A stretch of DNA of 64,000 nucleotides from Schoenoplectus triqueter (lineage: Eukaryota; Streptophyta; Magnoliopsida; Poales; Cyperaceae), in contig CAXKVV010002169.1 in NCBI GenBank assembly GCA_964058805.1, forward strand, positions 1 through 64,000. Direction: 5' to 3'. The position numbers and the translations under genes were made by a program. This document shows positions 45,501-58,849 of this stretch, piece after piece (the first letter of the stretch is position 1; each line of letters opens with the position of its first letter). The notes beneath the pieces are model-generated. The model made no database searches. It worked only from the letters and a program-made list of their open reading frames with translations, and had not been told where the DNA came from.

Positions 45501-48500
45501 ATTCTCGACTTCTTTACCTTTATTCTGGACCTTGTCCTTTCCTTTATCGGAATCCTTGGGAGCCTGTCTCTCGGGTATATAAGTCCCGGACCGGAGTACG
45601 GCTTTACATTCTTCATTCTTGGTCCCAGAGGTGCTTGCCTCCTCTTCGTCATTTGGGAAGAACATCTCCTCTAATGTTGGCATATCTTCGTCGTGAGAAG
45701 AATATACCATATTGCACGAAGCACCCCAGATCTCTTCGCTTTCTTCTTTATTTATTTCTCCATTTACATTTTCTTTCTTTTGACCTAGGGTTAGCTTCTC
45801 CCAGTCTTCTTTGGAGATGAAATGTTGAAGGGTGATTGCCTCGGGACTGCCCTGCTCGTACTCTTCAATCTTATTCTTTTTGGACTTGTTGCTTCTATGC
45901 TTCTTTTTCTTCTTAAGAACCTGGTCTTGGCTCTGGTCCACCTTATAGTATACCCTGGGTTTTGGTGGGACCACTGGCGTGATGTCGTCTTTCCATTTCA
46001 TGCCAGGTTCTTTCTTAAGGGCTTTAAGCATTTTAATTGATTTCTTCGATAGGTGCGTAGTCCATTGTTCTTCGTGGTCTTCGCATGACTGGCCCGGGAC
46101 TTTCTCTTCTTCATGAGAGATTATGTTGGCCTGCTCATGGGCTGATGGGCTTTGCAAGAACCCCTTAGGTAAAGTAATTTCACCATTTTTATACGCCTTT
46201 TCGACCCAATCTTTGAAGACCCAGCAATCTTCAATTGAGTGCCCTATTATTCTGTGGTACGGGCAGAAGTTGGGTTCATCCGATTTATCGGCATCTTCCG
46301 GGCGTTTACTGGCCGGCAGGGTTAGGCCATTCTTCAGTGCTCCTCTGAAGATTTGGGCAACTTTATCTTTTCTGAAGGAGTACGGTTTAGATTTCTTTTG
46401 TTTGAGAGATTCGAAACTCCGTGAACTCCCTCCTGGATTGGGCCTGGGTCCCTTATTGTAATTGTTGCCATTTGTGCTACTGCTGCCGCCTTGGGTGTCT
46501 GCGTTGGCAACTATCTTATCTTTCAACGAGGTGAATGCCACTTTAGTCTCGGTTCGGGCTCCTCGTTGCGGCCTATTATTCATAAAGCTTGGCACGGTAT
46601 GCGGTGACATCCTTTCCATGTTGGATACCGATCTGAGCAAGTCTTTGAATGTGTTGACCTTTGTCACACCAAGAAGCATGCCCATCCACCCGTCAATGTT
46701 CTTCATGATTAGGTTGACGGCCTCATCTTCGGTTAATGTGCGATCGCATTTAATGCTGAGGTTCCGCCATCTATTGATAAAATCTGTCATTGACTCCCCT
46801 TTCTTGGGTTTAGTGCTTGCCAGATCGGCTATGTTTATCTTGTCAGACACCATGACAAATCGTGCCCTAAACGAGTCTGCCATCTCGTCCCAAGTCCTGA
46901 TGCTGTTGTTTTCCAGCGAATAATACCATTGAAAGGCGGTTCCCACCAAGCTTTGGGGGAATTGTCTTAACAACAGTGCATCATTGCCGCCCGTGTTGCC
47001 GCACGAGGCTACAAAGTGGGCCAGGTGTTGTTCGGGGTTTAGGTCTTTATTGCCTTCCCCTGAGAAGGTCCTAAAACGGGGGATCACATACCCTTTAGGA
47101 TATTCTTCCAAGTCGTATATGGCAGGGTATGGATGTCCACAGTTTTTAACGGGAGGGATAGCGTATCCACCTCCAGCTATTTGCATTTGTTGGGCAATCA
47201 TGGCTTGAATCTCCTTCCGGGATATTCCCGTTGGTTCAGCCTCCACTTCTATGGTTCTATGTGGATGGGGTTTAGAATCGACAGGTTGTTTCCCCTTATG
47301 ATTGCTTTTGGTACTGTGGACCCCCTCTTGACGGGAGCTACCAGCTTTGAAATTGGCGTCTTGTGATTCTTGTAATGACTTGACCGCCTTAATCAGTTCT
47401 TCGTTTTGTTTTAGCATGGTAGCGATTAGCTCCCGTTGCCTAATCAGTTCTTCGTCCCGTGCCTCGATGTGGCCTTTTAGTATTTCAATTTCATCGATAG
47501 GCATTTCGGGACGTGTTTCAACGTCCTCTTCGTTATCGAAGAGATCAGGGTTTTCGTTGTGGTCTTCCCCTTCCCTGCTATTGCCTTCGGGGTTGACTCT
47601 CTTTGGGGGTCTCCCTTTTCTACCATTATTTTTATTGGTATTGGTGACGTGAGCTTGATTAGGCGGAGACTGGTCGTCCTGGACCATATTCACCTCCCCA
47701 TCAGTATCTGGGTCAGTATCGTAGCTTATACTGATGATGTTGACCGAGAAGTGCTCCTCATAGCGAGCGGTTCTTCTCTTCTTCTTGGCTTGGTCGGGGG
47801 CAGTTATTTTTAGGTTATTGAGTGGTATTCTCGAGCCTAATCGGCTGAATACACTCTTCTGGCCTAAGCGGCTGAACACGCTCTCGGGCGGAGCGTTGGA
47901 CCTGTCGGCCTTACTGGGCTGGGTTTGAGATTGGGGCTTTGTTGGCTGGGAACCCTTCGGGACCCACACCTGCTGGGTGCTAGGTGTTGCCTTTGGTGTG
48001 AACCTCCTTGGGTTCGGAGTGGAGGCAATGGCTTGCGGCTGAGCCATGCCTTGAGAGTGATCGGGGCAGGAGACGTATCGTCTCGATCTAGCGTTCTTGA
48101 CGCTCTTCCTCTGCTTGAGGGCCCTGTGAGCCTTGTAGATGGCTTCTGCAGGGGTTTGAGATTTGTCCTGGCGGCGCTGAGGCCTTTGAGATGGGCGAGG
48201 TGTGGGCTTAGGCACCTCCCATGCCTGGCGGAGCTGGCCTGTGGCCGAGTTCTTGGCCACTATGCGGAGGGCCGTGAATTTATTGGAGACTGGGATAGCT
48301 GGCCTAGCCACCAGCTGGTTCTGGTATGCATCCAGGGCCCTCTTCCTGGACGCTTGAGAGTTACGGGCAGTTTGGGCTGCGACTTTTGGGGCTGTCTTCT
48401 TAGACGGTCGCCTTCTCCTCTTCGGGGAGGCAGTAGGAGAGGCCATGACGTTGTTGGAGATGCCCTTAGGAGTCAGGGTGATTGAGTCCTTCTCCTCGTC

Positions 48501-48668
48501 CTGAATAGAGATCTGGACGGTCGCGGGAGTAAAGGCGGCCACTGGAGCTGGGCCGTAGATGGTAAGTTCTTGCGGGATGGTCCCGAAGAACATAAAGAGC
48601 TTGCCTTCTGGGCTCTGTGCAGGTGTGACAGTGTAGGGAGCAAGGTTGAAGTTTCCAAAGAATGCCAT
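39579..48668 (-). pseudogene. gag-pol: gag-pol polyprotein of element B (Tat-type), one in-frame TAG
   Basis: From the ATG at 48668 to the stop at 39579 there are 3,030 codons, exactly as in A, with the same domain order: N-terminal extension, gag, zinc motif FCPYHRIIGHSIEDC, protease VDAGSS, acidic motifs, second zinc motif FCPYHRILGHTIEEC, RT (YVDD), RNase H, archaeal-type RNase H (YFDGASS, GDSQLI, NGEADALAKLA) and integrase (HHCC, DDE). A single TAG at 43160-43158 (codon 1837, TGG in A) separates gag-PR-zinc from RT-IN. The region where A carries its own stop is intact here. A downstream ATG at 43025 could start an RT-IN fragment of 1,148 residues, but this would need internal initiation. 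The start is chosen for agreement with A and for the TTTTGTTTTGCAG acceptor just upstream. Confidence 0.93.
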
Positions 48669-48671
48669 TTC

Positions 48672-50473
48672 CTGCAAAACAAAAATACTTGAAAATTATT
48701 AGTCATTTTAGCACATAGAAGACCACTTGTATCTCTTAATTATTCTATTTGCCTCTCTCTTTCAGAGATAAGAGGAGAATCTAGGTCCCACCGGGCGTGC
48801 CAGATCCTGTGCGACCCTTTTTCGCGCGCCGCCGCACCGCCGCCGGGCGATGGGTTCTGCGGAAGAAGGACACGGAGATCCCTCCCGAGCGTGCATCTGC
48901 TGGGTGTCGGCCGATTCTGCCGTTTAGAGATATTTGAATGCACATTCAGGGGGTTTTTAGTGATTGTGAGTTCTTGTAGATTCCGGTGGGCGCAAGCCCC
49001 CACCGTTAATTACCCTGGGCTACGAACCTCGAGGCACCTCTGGATCTTTGAAAGAGAGAAGCAAATAGTATAGTTAAAGGATGGTCAAGTGGTCGTCTAA
49101 TTTCATAAAAGGGGTCTACGGAAGATGAACCTACAAACAGATCGGTTCAATCTATGGAAGACAAACCTACAAACAGATCGGTTTTGTCTTATGGGGACGA
49201 ACCTACAAACAGATCGGTTCAGTCCATGCCACCTCGAGATGTAACCTTACCAACAGACCAGGTTAATCTCTTCATAGGGGGCTTGAGGTGAGTCTACATA
49301 CAGACCGACTCGACCTCTGTTGATCTAGAAGATAAACCTACAAACAGACCGGTTCAATCTTAACTAGTCAACAACCAATCACACAAAATACAACTCGAAG
49401 CACTGAGCCGGTTGATCTTGAGGTTGGTGAATCAGGAGAAGGGTGGATATGGCCCACGTATTTCTTCTCACTGATCTTCTAGATCATGAATTCGTAGCAC
49501 TAAGCCGATTCATAAACCTAGGAAACACAATTGCACACAATGTCAAACATGAAGCGCTGGGCCAGTTCAACATTGAGGTATGTGTTAGTGAAGGAACCTA
49601 CCTACAGAACGGTTCACATTCACTGTTTTGTGGATGAATCTACCAACAGACCGATTCAATCTCACATTCTCGGGAAATGAGCCAGGAGATAAACTCATCG
49701 ACGGACGAGTTCAGTTTTGCCAGCTCAAATGGTCATGAATTACTTGTTCATGACACCGAGTCATTAAGATGTCACTTTGCTCGGACATCGTAATGTTCTT
49801 CTTCTTCAAAGTCGACATATCTCTCCATGTTGATATCGTAGCTTTGGTCAATCTTCAACGAACGTCAAGATGTTCTTGTCTCGACTAATCATTCTACATA
49901 TTGCATTACTTGTGCAAAATTACGATGTAGCCCTACACCCCTTGTGTGAGCGTATTCAATCATGAGTTACTTGCTCATGGCAGCGAGTCATTAGGATGTC
50001 ACCTCTCTAGGACATCGTAATGTTCTTCTTCTTCAGAGTTAACGTATATCTTCATGTTAACGTCGCAACTCTGATTATTCTTCATCAAATGTCAAGATGT
50101 TCCTGTCTCGACATATTCCTTCATGTCGCTATTGAAGCCTTAATCTTCTCATGTCAAGATGTTCTTGTCTCAACGCATCTTCTTCATGTTGCTATCAAAG
50201 CCTTAATCATCCTACGTCAAGATGTTCTTGTCTCAACGTATCTTATTATTATTCATCAAATGTCAAGATGTTCTTATCTCGACATATCTTCTCATATTGC
50301 TATTAAATTCTTAATCATCCTATGTCAAGATGTTCTTGTCTTGACTAATCGTTCTAAATGTTGTGCAAATATCCTCATGTGACTCTACACTCCTTGTGTG
50401 AGCATTTTTATTCATCTCAAAATACACAAAGCCCATATAATATCTCTTATTATTATCTCTATTATAAAGATGC

Positions 50474-50520
<47 letters not shown>

Positions 50521-52972
50521 TTATTATTATTATTATTTTTGAATGCTATTTATCTATGTAGAAAACTATTTACAAAAATAATAGAAAATGGGTAGCTATT
50601 AACTTAGAACTTTATTTATATTTTTGGGATTTTTATAATAGCTAAAATAGTAGAATTTTATTTTTATTATTTCTAAACTCTATTTATTCTAAAGAAAATC
50701 ACTTACTAAAATAACAGAAAATAAAATGGCTATGATTTTTTTTTATTTGTATTTTTAAAATGTTTATAATAGCTAAAGTAATAGAATTTTATTATTATAT
50801 TCTATCATATTTAAAATACTATTCATTATGTAAAAAATCATTTACAAAATTAAAAGGGTGATTAGGCTATACTATTTTACCATTATTATTTTTTATTATT
50901 ATTTTTTTTTTATTTTTATTTTTAATATCTATAATAGCTAAAAAGAAATCATTATTATTCATTATGTCTACTTTTATTATTTCTATTTACTATATAAGAT
51001 TTTTTATTATTACTATTATTAGTTGAAAAATAGCTATAAGAGATGAAATTTATTATACTTTTATTACAACTATTATTTTTATTACATTTTATTCATCAAA
51101 AGTATATTTTTGTATATTTGTAAAGAAATACAAAGGAAATACAATTCATATCATAAAACTATATTATTATTCTTTATTATAAAAGAAAATGTATAGTAGT
51201 ATATTTTTGTATATATTTTTTATTATTATTATTTTTATTCTTTTTACAGAGAAAATATCAATATAATATCTATTATTATTATTTATTTATTATTATCATA
51301 TATTTTTTTTTAAAGAATATAGCTAATCTCATTATTTATTATGACATATTATTATCATCATTATTATTTCATAGAAAATCACTTGGAAAATCACTAAAAT
51401 ATATCTACTTATTATTTATGATTTTTATTTGTATTTTTGGAATTTTTATAGTATTTAACATGACAAGTCAAATCTAGGTCAACTATATCAATATATGTAA
51501 TGCATTTTGCTTTTAAAATGTTTTATTATGATTATATTTCTAAAACTGGAATATTATTGTATAGAAAAATAGTATGAAAAATAAGAAAATTTTAGAAACA
51601 AATTTGAGTCAATTTGGAGTTCAATAGCATTTTCAAATCATTTATTTACTTCATATTATTACTATTCTGTTATTATTTAATTAATGGGCCTAATCTGGGC
51701 CGCCAGATCTGCTCTGAGATTGGTGCGCATCTTTCTAACTCTCTTCTTCACTTGGGCCGCCAGATTAGTTTGAGATAAGTGTTTAATGGATCTACGGCCC
51801 AGATTAATGCAGAGTTATTATTCAAATGTTTAAACATATCTGGGCCACTGGATTTAATTAAGATGCGTGTTTAATATGTATAAGGCCCAGATCTTTTCTC
51901 GTTTTAAATTTTCGAACTCTTGCCAAATCTCGTTCATCAGATATTCTTCAAGATCGGCGGACACTTCAAAAATCGTGCAGACGGAATCCCTTCAGTCTCT
52001 GACTCCCCGATGTGTCAAGATCCGTGCTAGGTGGCGTTCCCGGTCGCCGGAACTTCCTTCCTCCGATCAGACCAGCACATTGGTAACGTCTTAGTGCATA
52101 GAATCATTCTATATTATCCGATCAAAGATCTATACGGTGGTTGATACTTATACGACACTATCAGTTACTGTGCTAGTAAGAACCGGTATCAAGATCATTT
52201 CTTCATCAAATTCACCGAATTCAATTGAGATTCTTGACAATTATACAACTATTGAGCATCGCCTTGACATGTACATATGATCTGGGATGAGTATGAAGCT
52301 TCCTGGATGCTATTAACCGGGTTGGAACAACTGTGCATGGCGGGTATGCGGTACCGATTGGTACCGACTGCGATCCTTTCTCAATTCGAGATGTTTTTAT
52401 ATTCAATTGATGACTCTCAGGCCTAAAGGCTCACCCAGACATTGCTAGGGCCAGTGGCTCGCTGAGATAGAGATCAATTGAAGCCAATTCACCTCTGTAA
52501 TTTCATCAGTATATTGATTTGTGCTAGAATCAGTGCATTTCTTCGAATTTGCAAGAATTGGTTCATCTATTCAATCAGAATCATACAACTAGGATACTCA
52601 AAGGATAACAAGTCATTATCTTTCATCAATTGGGCAAATATAAACAAAGAAATCGGTTTAAAAGAAAAAATCATAAAAGAACAGATGCAATACTATTGAA
52701 TTATAAGAAAATCTTTATATCTGTGACTAATCCAGGCCTAAAGGCTCACCAATCACTTTGTGATTGGGCCAGTGGCTCACTGGATTTAGTCATTTATTAT
52801 TGATTAAGATTTATATGGAAAAAGAAAATGAAAGAATGTGGCAAAACAACAAGAATCAAGAAAGAAATGAATTGATTATCCAATTAACTATGCAAAACAT
52901 TCTAAACTCAGCTACAAAGGATGAAATGCAAAGAAAAGCGCCAATGAAGCTAATGGACATATGAACAATTAC
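48672..52972 (-). other. possible leader intron of B gag-pol mRNA
   Basis: The donor CTTAGAG|GTAATT has its G at 52972, and the acceptor TTGCAG ends at 48672, four bases before the ATG. It corresponds to 6648-11241 in A. Removal would take out the primer-binding site and most of the LTR leader. The splice-site pairing is inference. Confidence 0.4.
48785..48802 (-). other. primer-binding site of element B
   Basis: Reads TGGCACGCCCGGTGGGAC on the minus strand, 5 nt (GGATC) inside the 5' LTR, identical to element A. Confidence 0.7.
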
Positions 52973-53122
52973 CTCTAAGCTTGAATAGTAATCCGAATCA
53001 ATTAGCTTCTGTGTAACCTCTACAATTGGCGTTTAACAGTAAATGGATACTCTCAATTGCTCTGATAATGGATGTTTATGGATGTCTGTATGTCTCTCTC
53101 TTACTGTTGCTGCCAATTTTGG

Positions 53123-53381
53123 TTTATATAGGCTAATTAGGCTGGTTAATCACAATTGTGATTGGTTAATTGCCTTCCACTCGGATTGCCACCTTGGGTT
53201 CATCTTCACCCTCCATTCTAATTCAATCAACGGTCCAGATAGGTTTGTGTTTGTTGCTGCAGCCGTATAACCGTTTCTGTTAGGATTTTTGACTGTGCCG
53301 CGATTCTTTGACTCCACACTCTCAATTACCCATGTAATCTCAACTGACAAGCGGGCCCAAGGTCATTACTCACTATTTAAA
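53123..53381. promoter_or_regulatory. divergent promoter in the 5' LTR of B
   Basis: Same TATATAAA (minus, 53130-53123) and TATTTAAA (plus, 53374-53381) pair as in the 3' LTR. Here the minus-strand side would start the B genomic RNA, and the plus-strand side would read out into the A 3' LTR. Confidence 0.5.
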
Positions 53382-53710
53382 CACTCCATGATCACTCTGA
53401 CTGCTGTTTCATTCATCCATCAACTCCAATTTCACTGAGCCCATTTCTGCCCCGATTTCTTCTTTTGATCAATTAGCATCTCATACTTCAAATTGCCTCA
53501 TCAATACACCTCCATTGGCGTCGCCTTGCCCTAAAGGATCGACCTTGCCGTGCAATTTGATCTCCAGAGTGTTAATTCATCTCTTCTTATAAACTCAATT
53601 CTCGGTAATAAACCGATTTCATCCTTTGTTCATCCCTTTTCATCTGTTGATTCAATAGCACCTATAATTCAGTCGCCTAATCATCACTATCCATCAGATC
53701 ATCTTCGATC

Positions 53711-53876
53711 ATGGTGAGGCGTCAAGGGAAGCGGAAGGCGCAAGCTTCGGTTGAATCGGGCAATGGCGAGAAGAAGAGGGAGGGAGAAGGCCCTTCCGCT
53801 AGCTTGGATGCGCACGGCGCGCGTGATCCAAAGCGTAGAGGAGAAGAGGAGCAGCGGCATAGAGCTCGTACACCAG
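53711..53876 (+). CDS. LTR-encoded antisense first exon, 5' LTR copy in B
   Basis: Second copy of the 166-nt exon (MVRRQGKRK...) ending at a CAG|GTTTATCC donor in phase 1. In this LTR it points outwards, so no PMD exon lies downstream in B. Spliced read-out into neighbouring DNA is conceivable. One base differs from the 3' LTR copy near its end (cgtgcacc versus cgtacacc). Confidence 0.4.
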
Positions 53877-56800
53877 GTTTATCCTTTTCTTATTCTTCTT
53901 TTAAATTCAGCTGCGTTGAATTGGATGAATAGGCTGTACAGACTTGGTTCATGGATTAACTATGCGCCTCTATCTGCCCCCCTGACTGTTGGGCCCCATT
54001 GTCAGATGTAAATGGGCTTAGGAGTAGCCATGTCAGCAATTTAGGATTAATTGTGCTAATGTGGCATGTTTCTATTGGCTGCTTCATCTGATCTTGCAAT
54101 GTTTACATTAATCACCTTGTTTAATTTTGCTGACTGTGCATTAACCTACGAGTGACACATGGCACATAATAGGGCCCACATGTATAACCTTGGTCCAATG
54201 GTTCACTGCCATGTGTCTAATAGTTGTAATCTGAATGGTGAGGTGGCTGGTCAGAAGGGTGCCATGTGGCACAGCTGAGTTGAGATGGCTTAATGTAGCT
54301 GTGCCATGTGGCTTGAGGTTAGGTGAGGTGGCCTTGTGGTGTGATGCCATGTGGCACAGAGAGTATGTAGTGGACCTGTTATGCAGAGCCATGTGGCACT
54401 GGGGTGGTGAGGTGGCCCACTGGCTGTCTGCCACGTGGCACTAAGGTGGGGTCCACCTGTCAGTGACTCATACCTGGGTGGGGCCCACTTGCTGACATGG
54501 CCCAATGAGAGGCTGCCACGTGGCACACCCTCTCTCTTCGATTATTTTATGCCTCCTGTGTTTCTTGTACCCAGTTTGTACCCAGAGCTGTTGTTATCCC
54601 CAACTTGCACCCAGATCTGCCTTGATCAAATCTCAGCCTCTGATTAATCCATTTAATCTGCCTTTATTTTCCTTGAATTTATTCTGATAGCTCCACTTAT
54701 CCAAAAATTATGAAATTTTCACCAAAAATCCCTAAATTCATGATGATCATCCCTGTAATTTTTAATTCCATTTTTACCCCTGCCTTTCTGAATTAAAAAT
54801 TCTTTTATCAAATAAACCCTGTTATCTCTTCTGATTAATCCCTGGTTTCATCTGTAGCTCAATGTCTCTGCCAATTATCTCTCTCTTGCAGAAACCACCC
54901 TAACTAAATACCAATTAGACTTATATTGATATTCATTAGGGCTTGATTTGATCAAATGCTGACTACTTATCAGCAATTAATACAAATCTAGACTTGATCA
55001 GGTGGTTGCTCCCAGCTTTGGCACCTGATCAGTCTTGTGAAATTGACTTTCAATCCCTTAACATGAGGGTGACTTGGTCAAATAACTGACTACTTATCAG
55101 TAATTGACACAAATCAAAGCATGGTTAGGTGGTTGCTCGCAGCTTTGGCACCAGGTCAGCCTTGAAAGCAAAATCACATTTGGAATTTCTTATAACTAGT
55201 TGCATCAAAATGCTAGCTTGGCATTGACATCATTTCATGTAGCATAGGGATTATACTGCTTCAGCTCCTTCTTAGGGTTAGCTCCAAAGGCAGATTTTTA
55301 GGGTTCAATTCTGACTCCCTCAATAGGTCACTGAGGTGTGGGGTCCACCTGTCAGTGAAAATGGTCACATGGGTGACTCATCAGATAGGCTGTGCTATTA
55401 GACTCATCTGCAAGGGACTGCCAAGTGGGTCCCACTTGTCAGAGAAAATATAATCAAATGGCTGACCCATCAGGAGATTTTCTCTCTCCTAAATCTCCCG
55501 AGGGTCAGCCACTTCAAATGAGCAGAAAGTGGCTGGGTATTTATATCCTTGCTCCATATTTAGGATTTCCTTGTGGGATTAATGCTTAACCTCTGTTCCG
55601 GGTTAATTAGCTTTCTTTAGCAAAATAGGCTAGGTCCATGTCATCGGAGCTACTCATAAGGGACTGCCGTGTGGGTCCCACTTGTCAGAAAAGATATAAT
55701 CACATGGTGACACCCAAGAGGTCTCCTCTCTCCCTCGATCTTCTTGGGTGTCACTCATGCTGAGTGGATAGAGAATAGCGGGGTATTTATACTCTCCACT
55801 TTGCGCCCAGCATTCCATTGTGGGACTAATGGATTTGTTCCGGGGTTAGGCAGCGACCTCTCCTGATTAGTGGGCCATCTTTCCACTGCTCTCTCTCTCT
55901 TCCCCCCTTTTCTTATGATTTATCATCAATTTATTTCATTTATTCATCTATTCATCCTTGAAAATTTTCAAGGGTAAACAGGATGATCATCATGAATTTA
56001 GGGATTTTTGGTGAAATTTTCATGATTTTTGGATAAGTGGAGCTATTAAAATAAATTCAGGGAAGATAAAGGCAGAATAAATGGATTAATCAAAGGCTGA
56101 GATTCAATCAAGGGTTCATCTGGGTGCAATCTGGGGACAGAGACTCATCTGGGTGCAAACTGGGGATCCTAAGCACACCTATACCGAATCAGAGAAGAGA
56201 GAGGGTGTGACACGTGTCAGCATTTCATTGGGCCATCTCATGCCACGTGTCAGCACCCCATTGGTCCACCTCAGCCATGTGGGTCCCACACCCCTACAGA
56301 CCTGACAAGTGGGCCCCACCTATGCCACATGGCAGTCAGCCATTGGTCCACATCAGCAGCCACCTCATTCAACAGCTGGACAAATGGCAGCATGCTATAA
56401 GGCCACCTCAACAGCCCATTGCCATGTGGCCTTCCCTTATTGGTCCACCTCACCACTGTGAATCCCACTATGCTATAAGGCGACTGACAAGTGGGCCCCA
56501 CTGGATGCCACATGGCATGCACTCACTGGTGCCATGTCACCATACAGTGTGTATAAAGAGTGACAGATGGCTCTTTGTGGTTGGTACAGGGCAACACAAA
56601 GTGCCACATGGCACTATCTCACAGGGCCACATCATACACAAATTATTAACACTAAGGGTTTGTTTAATAAGCAATCAACCAATCAGGCAGAGCCACCTCA
56701 GCCTATTAACCCTAATCATTATACTAATCAACTGCTAATTAGATCTATAGGCGTATACTCACAAACCTTACAGGTGGGGCCCAGGATACAGAGATAAGAG

Positions 56801-56897
56801 TATAGGCTCATGGTTGAAGTGGTATGCCAAGTCTATCCTACCGGTTTGTCCTGCTCAAAGCGATCAAATTTAAAAAAGAGATGAAAACAAGATGAAC

Positions 56898-57054
56898 CTG
56901 GTGCATGCTCTCCCAGTCGCTGATCTACTCCCCTCTGACGCTTTGGTGCACGTGCGCCTGAGCCGTCCAGCCTAGCCGAACACTCTCCCCGCTCTCCCTT
57001 CTTCTCCTTCTCCTCTCGCGCGCGAGTTTGTCCCTTCCCATGGCGTCTCACCAT
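56898..57054 (-). CDS. proposed exon 1 of the A antisense PMD gene (in the 3' LTR)
   Basis: The ATG at 57054 opens a 157-nt frame encoding a Lys/Arg/Glu-rich peptide with APKRQRG, ending at the phase-1 donor CAG|GTTCATC. The next exon in phase starts at 25637. Before B inserted, the intron would have been 2,266 nt; it is now 31,260 nt and contains the whole of B. The exon is 9 nt shorter than in B, an in-frame difference. Confidence 0.5.
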
Positions 57055-57545
57055 TGTGAGAGCTTCAAAGACAGTTGATGCACTTTAATGAATTAATCAG
57101 AGAAGCTAGAGCAGGGGGGTAACAATAAAAGGGAGTTAAACAACAAGTATACCTCAATTCGAATTGGAACAGTAGAAGTACACTCCTGTTGAATACAATT
57201 GAGTACTCCAGGCACTAAATTGAGCACAGAGACAGCTTGATTATGCTTAGGCGATGTCAATTGGCAAGCAATTACAAAGAAATTGAGCAAGAAGAAAGCC
57301 TGGAGATTGAGAATTGTCGAGAGCAGTCACAAAGAGGCAAGCTTGATAGGCGCTTCAAAGGCCAAATTGAACGATCAGAGAGCTTATTCAGATCAAGGCG
57401 ACGCTAGTTAGCATGAAAAGAGTGAGTGATTGAGTGGAAGAAGTGAATTGTGCCAAGAGAAGAGGTGAGGCAGAAACCGGATTTTGAAATAAATGAAATT
57501 CAGTGAAATTGAAAGAGAGAGAATGCTAACCATGGTGCAGAGGCA

Positions 57546-57797
57546 TTTAAATACGGATTATTGATAAGAGGGCTTGCTTATCAATCAAAGTAGCTGTTGA
57601 ATTGGAGTCAAAGAGTCACGGCACAGTCAAAGGGAATAACAGAAACGGTTATACAGCTGCAGCAACAAACACAAATCAATCTCAGCCATTGATTGAAGGA
57701 GATTAAAGGGTATGGATGTATCCAAGGTGGCAATCCGGGTGAAAGGCACTCAACCAATCGCAGTTGGGTTCAATTGGCCGGTTCTAGCCTATATAAA
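57546..57797. promoter_or_regulatory. divergent promoter in the 3' LTR of A
   Basis: Copy of 6238-6489, TTTAAATA and TATATAAA on the plus strand. Its minus-strand side would drive the A antisense PMD gene through exon 1 at 57054-56898. Confidence 0.5.
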
Positions 57798-58181
57798 TTG
57801 AGAATCAGCAACAGTAGGGGGAGGCCATTAGAAGAGCAATCAAGAGCATACATACACCTATATACACCCAATAGTGATCACAGAGGAAAGAGAGAGCCTT
57901 TATTAAGAGCTAATAAGAAGAATTCGAGTAATTGAGATTTCTGTCAAAGCTTGAGGTAATCAATCGTATGAATTGATTTAATTAGCATATATTTTTGTTA
58001 TCTCCTCTGGAATCTTTGCTATTTGATACATTTTATGAGAATTCCTTGATCAATTTTACTATTGGGGTCTATTTTCTTGAAATCTCCTTTATTTCTTTTC
58101 TGATTTGGCCATTTCTTGTTATTAGAATTAATTGTTGAATAATATCATAATATCCAGTGAGCCACTGGCCCAATTACAAAG

Positions 58182-58186
58182 TAATT
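58182..58186. other. target site duplication of element C, left (TAATT)
   Basis: TAATT is repeated at 62958-62962. The intact site in the A 5' LTR reads aagtaattggtgagcc with a single copy. Confidence 0.93.
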
Positions 58187-58849
58187 TGATAGCGTTCGAG
58201 CTATGAATCGTCCAAGGACACGCACACGTTCAACTATAAAATCACAACTGGAGGATACTCTCAACTCACAGCAGGATAAAAGAGGAGATAAACTCAACTC
58301 AAGATAAACTTTTTCATAATAATTCAACAAGTGAGTTTACATTCAGAAATTAGGCTTTATATAGCCATACAACTCAACTCTAGAAACTTCCTACTAATTA
58401 ATAACTCCTTAACTATTTTTGCAAATATCAAAACACAATAAAAACAACATTAACTACTACTGCTAATTCCCAAATATAATTAAAACATAGAAAGACTCAA
58501 AAGACAAGTTCCAAGAAACTAATTGCTGGCTGGCTCCTCAGTAACCACGCTCACTTGACACGAGGTTTTGACCAAGAAGACTCTGGAATCTGGAGAAACT
58601 CAATACATAAAAAAGATAGTCCATGTCATTATCTGATCACAGAAATTTAAATCACCCAAATCCGAGCCTTTATGAGAGAGTTATGCCCAAAATACTGGCC
58701 CAGTACGAATCTGTCCAGAGAGCTGCTGTTTCGTAAATTAATTGTAAATATGACTTGGGCCTGGTTCTTCAAGCTGAGAACTGGTCCATAACTTGCTTCC
58801 TTGATCATGATTGTTTATATGTAAACCTGCCATGACTTGATCGCCATCA
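58187..58849 (-). repeat. 3' LTR of element C
   Basis: 663 bp, matching 62295-62957. Its right part (58738-58849) encodes the last 37 residues or so of the polyprotein. Confidence 0.93.

Larger units (their letters stand above)
26992..55980 (-). mobile_element. Element B: complete 28,989-bp Tat-type LTR retrotransposon
   Basis: On the minus strand it runs TGTTTACCC (55980) to CGCACA (26992), with two 7,173-bp LTRs, a 14,643-bp interior and 5-bp target duplications. Gene order is as in A: gag-pol 48668-39579, a convergent antisense PMD gene 31895-37843, then the 3' LTR. The interior is near-identical to A in the coding regions, but its LTR is about 490 bp shorter and visibly more diverged, so A and B represent two subfamilies. 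The two LTRs of B differ by fewer than about ten substitutions and a few homopolymer indels by eye, so the insertion is very recent. It lies in the A 3' LTR in opposite orientation. Confidence 0.96.
48808..55980 (-). repeat. 5' LTR of element B (7,173 bp)
   Basis: Copy of 26992-34164 at offset 21,815-21,816, with fewer than about ten substitutions and a few homopolymer length changes by eye. It carries the same sub-features, including the candidate TATA boxes at 55784-55791 and 55539-55546, the divergent promoter at 53123-53381 and the antisense exon at 53711-53876. Confidence 0.95.
55981..58186 (+). repeat. 3' LTR of element A, part 2
   Basis: Begins with the right GGATG target duplication of B and matches 4673-6878 of the 5' LTR at offset 51,308. 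It includes the G-box block, the antisense exon 1 and the divergent promoter. It is cut at 58186 by element C inside the conserved hairpin. Confidence 0.95.

Noticed and set aside
58145..58330. short frames in the LTRs of element C (also 62199-62438)
   Set aside because: They cross the LTR boundary into unrelated DNA and carry no motif.
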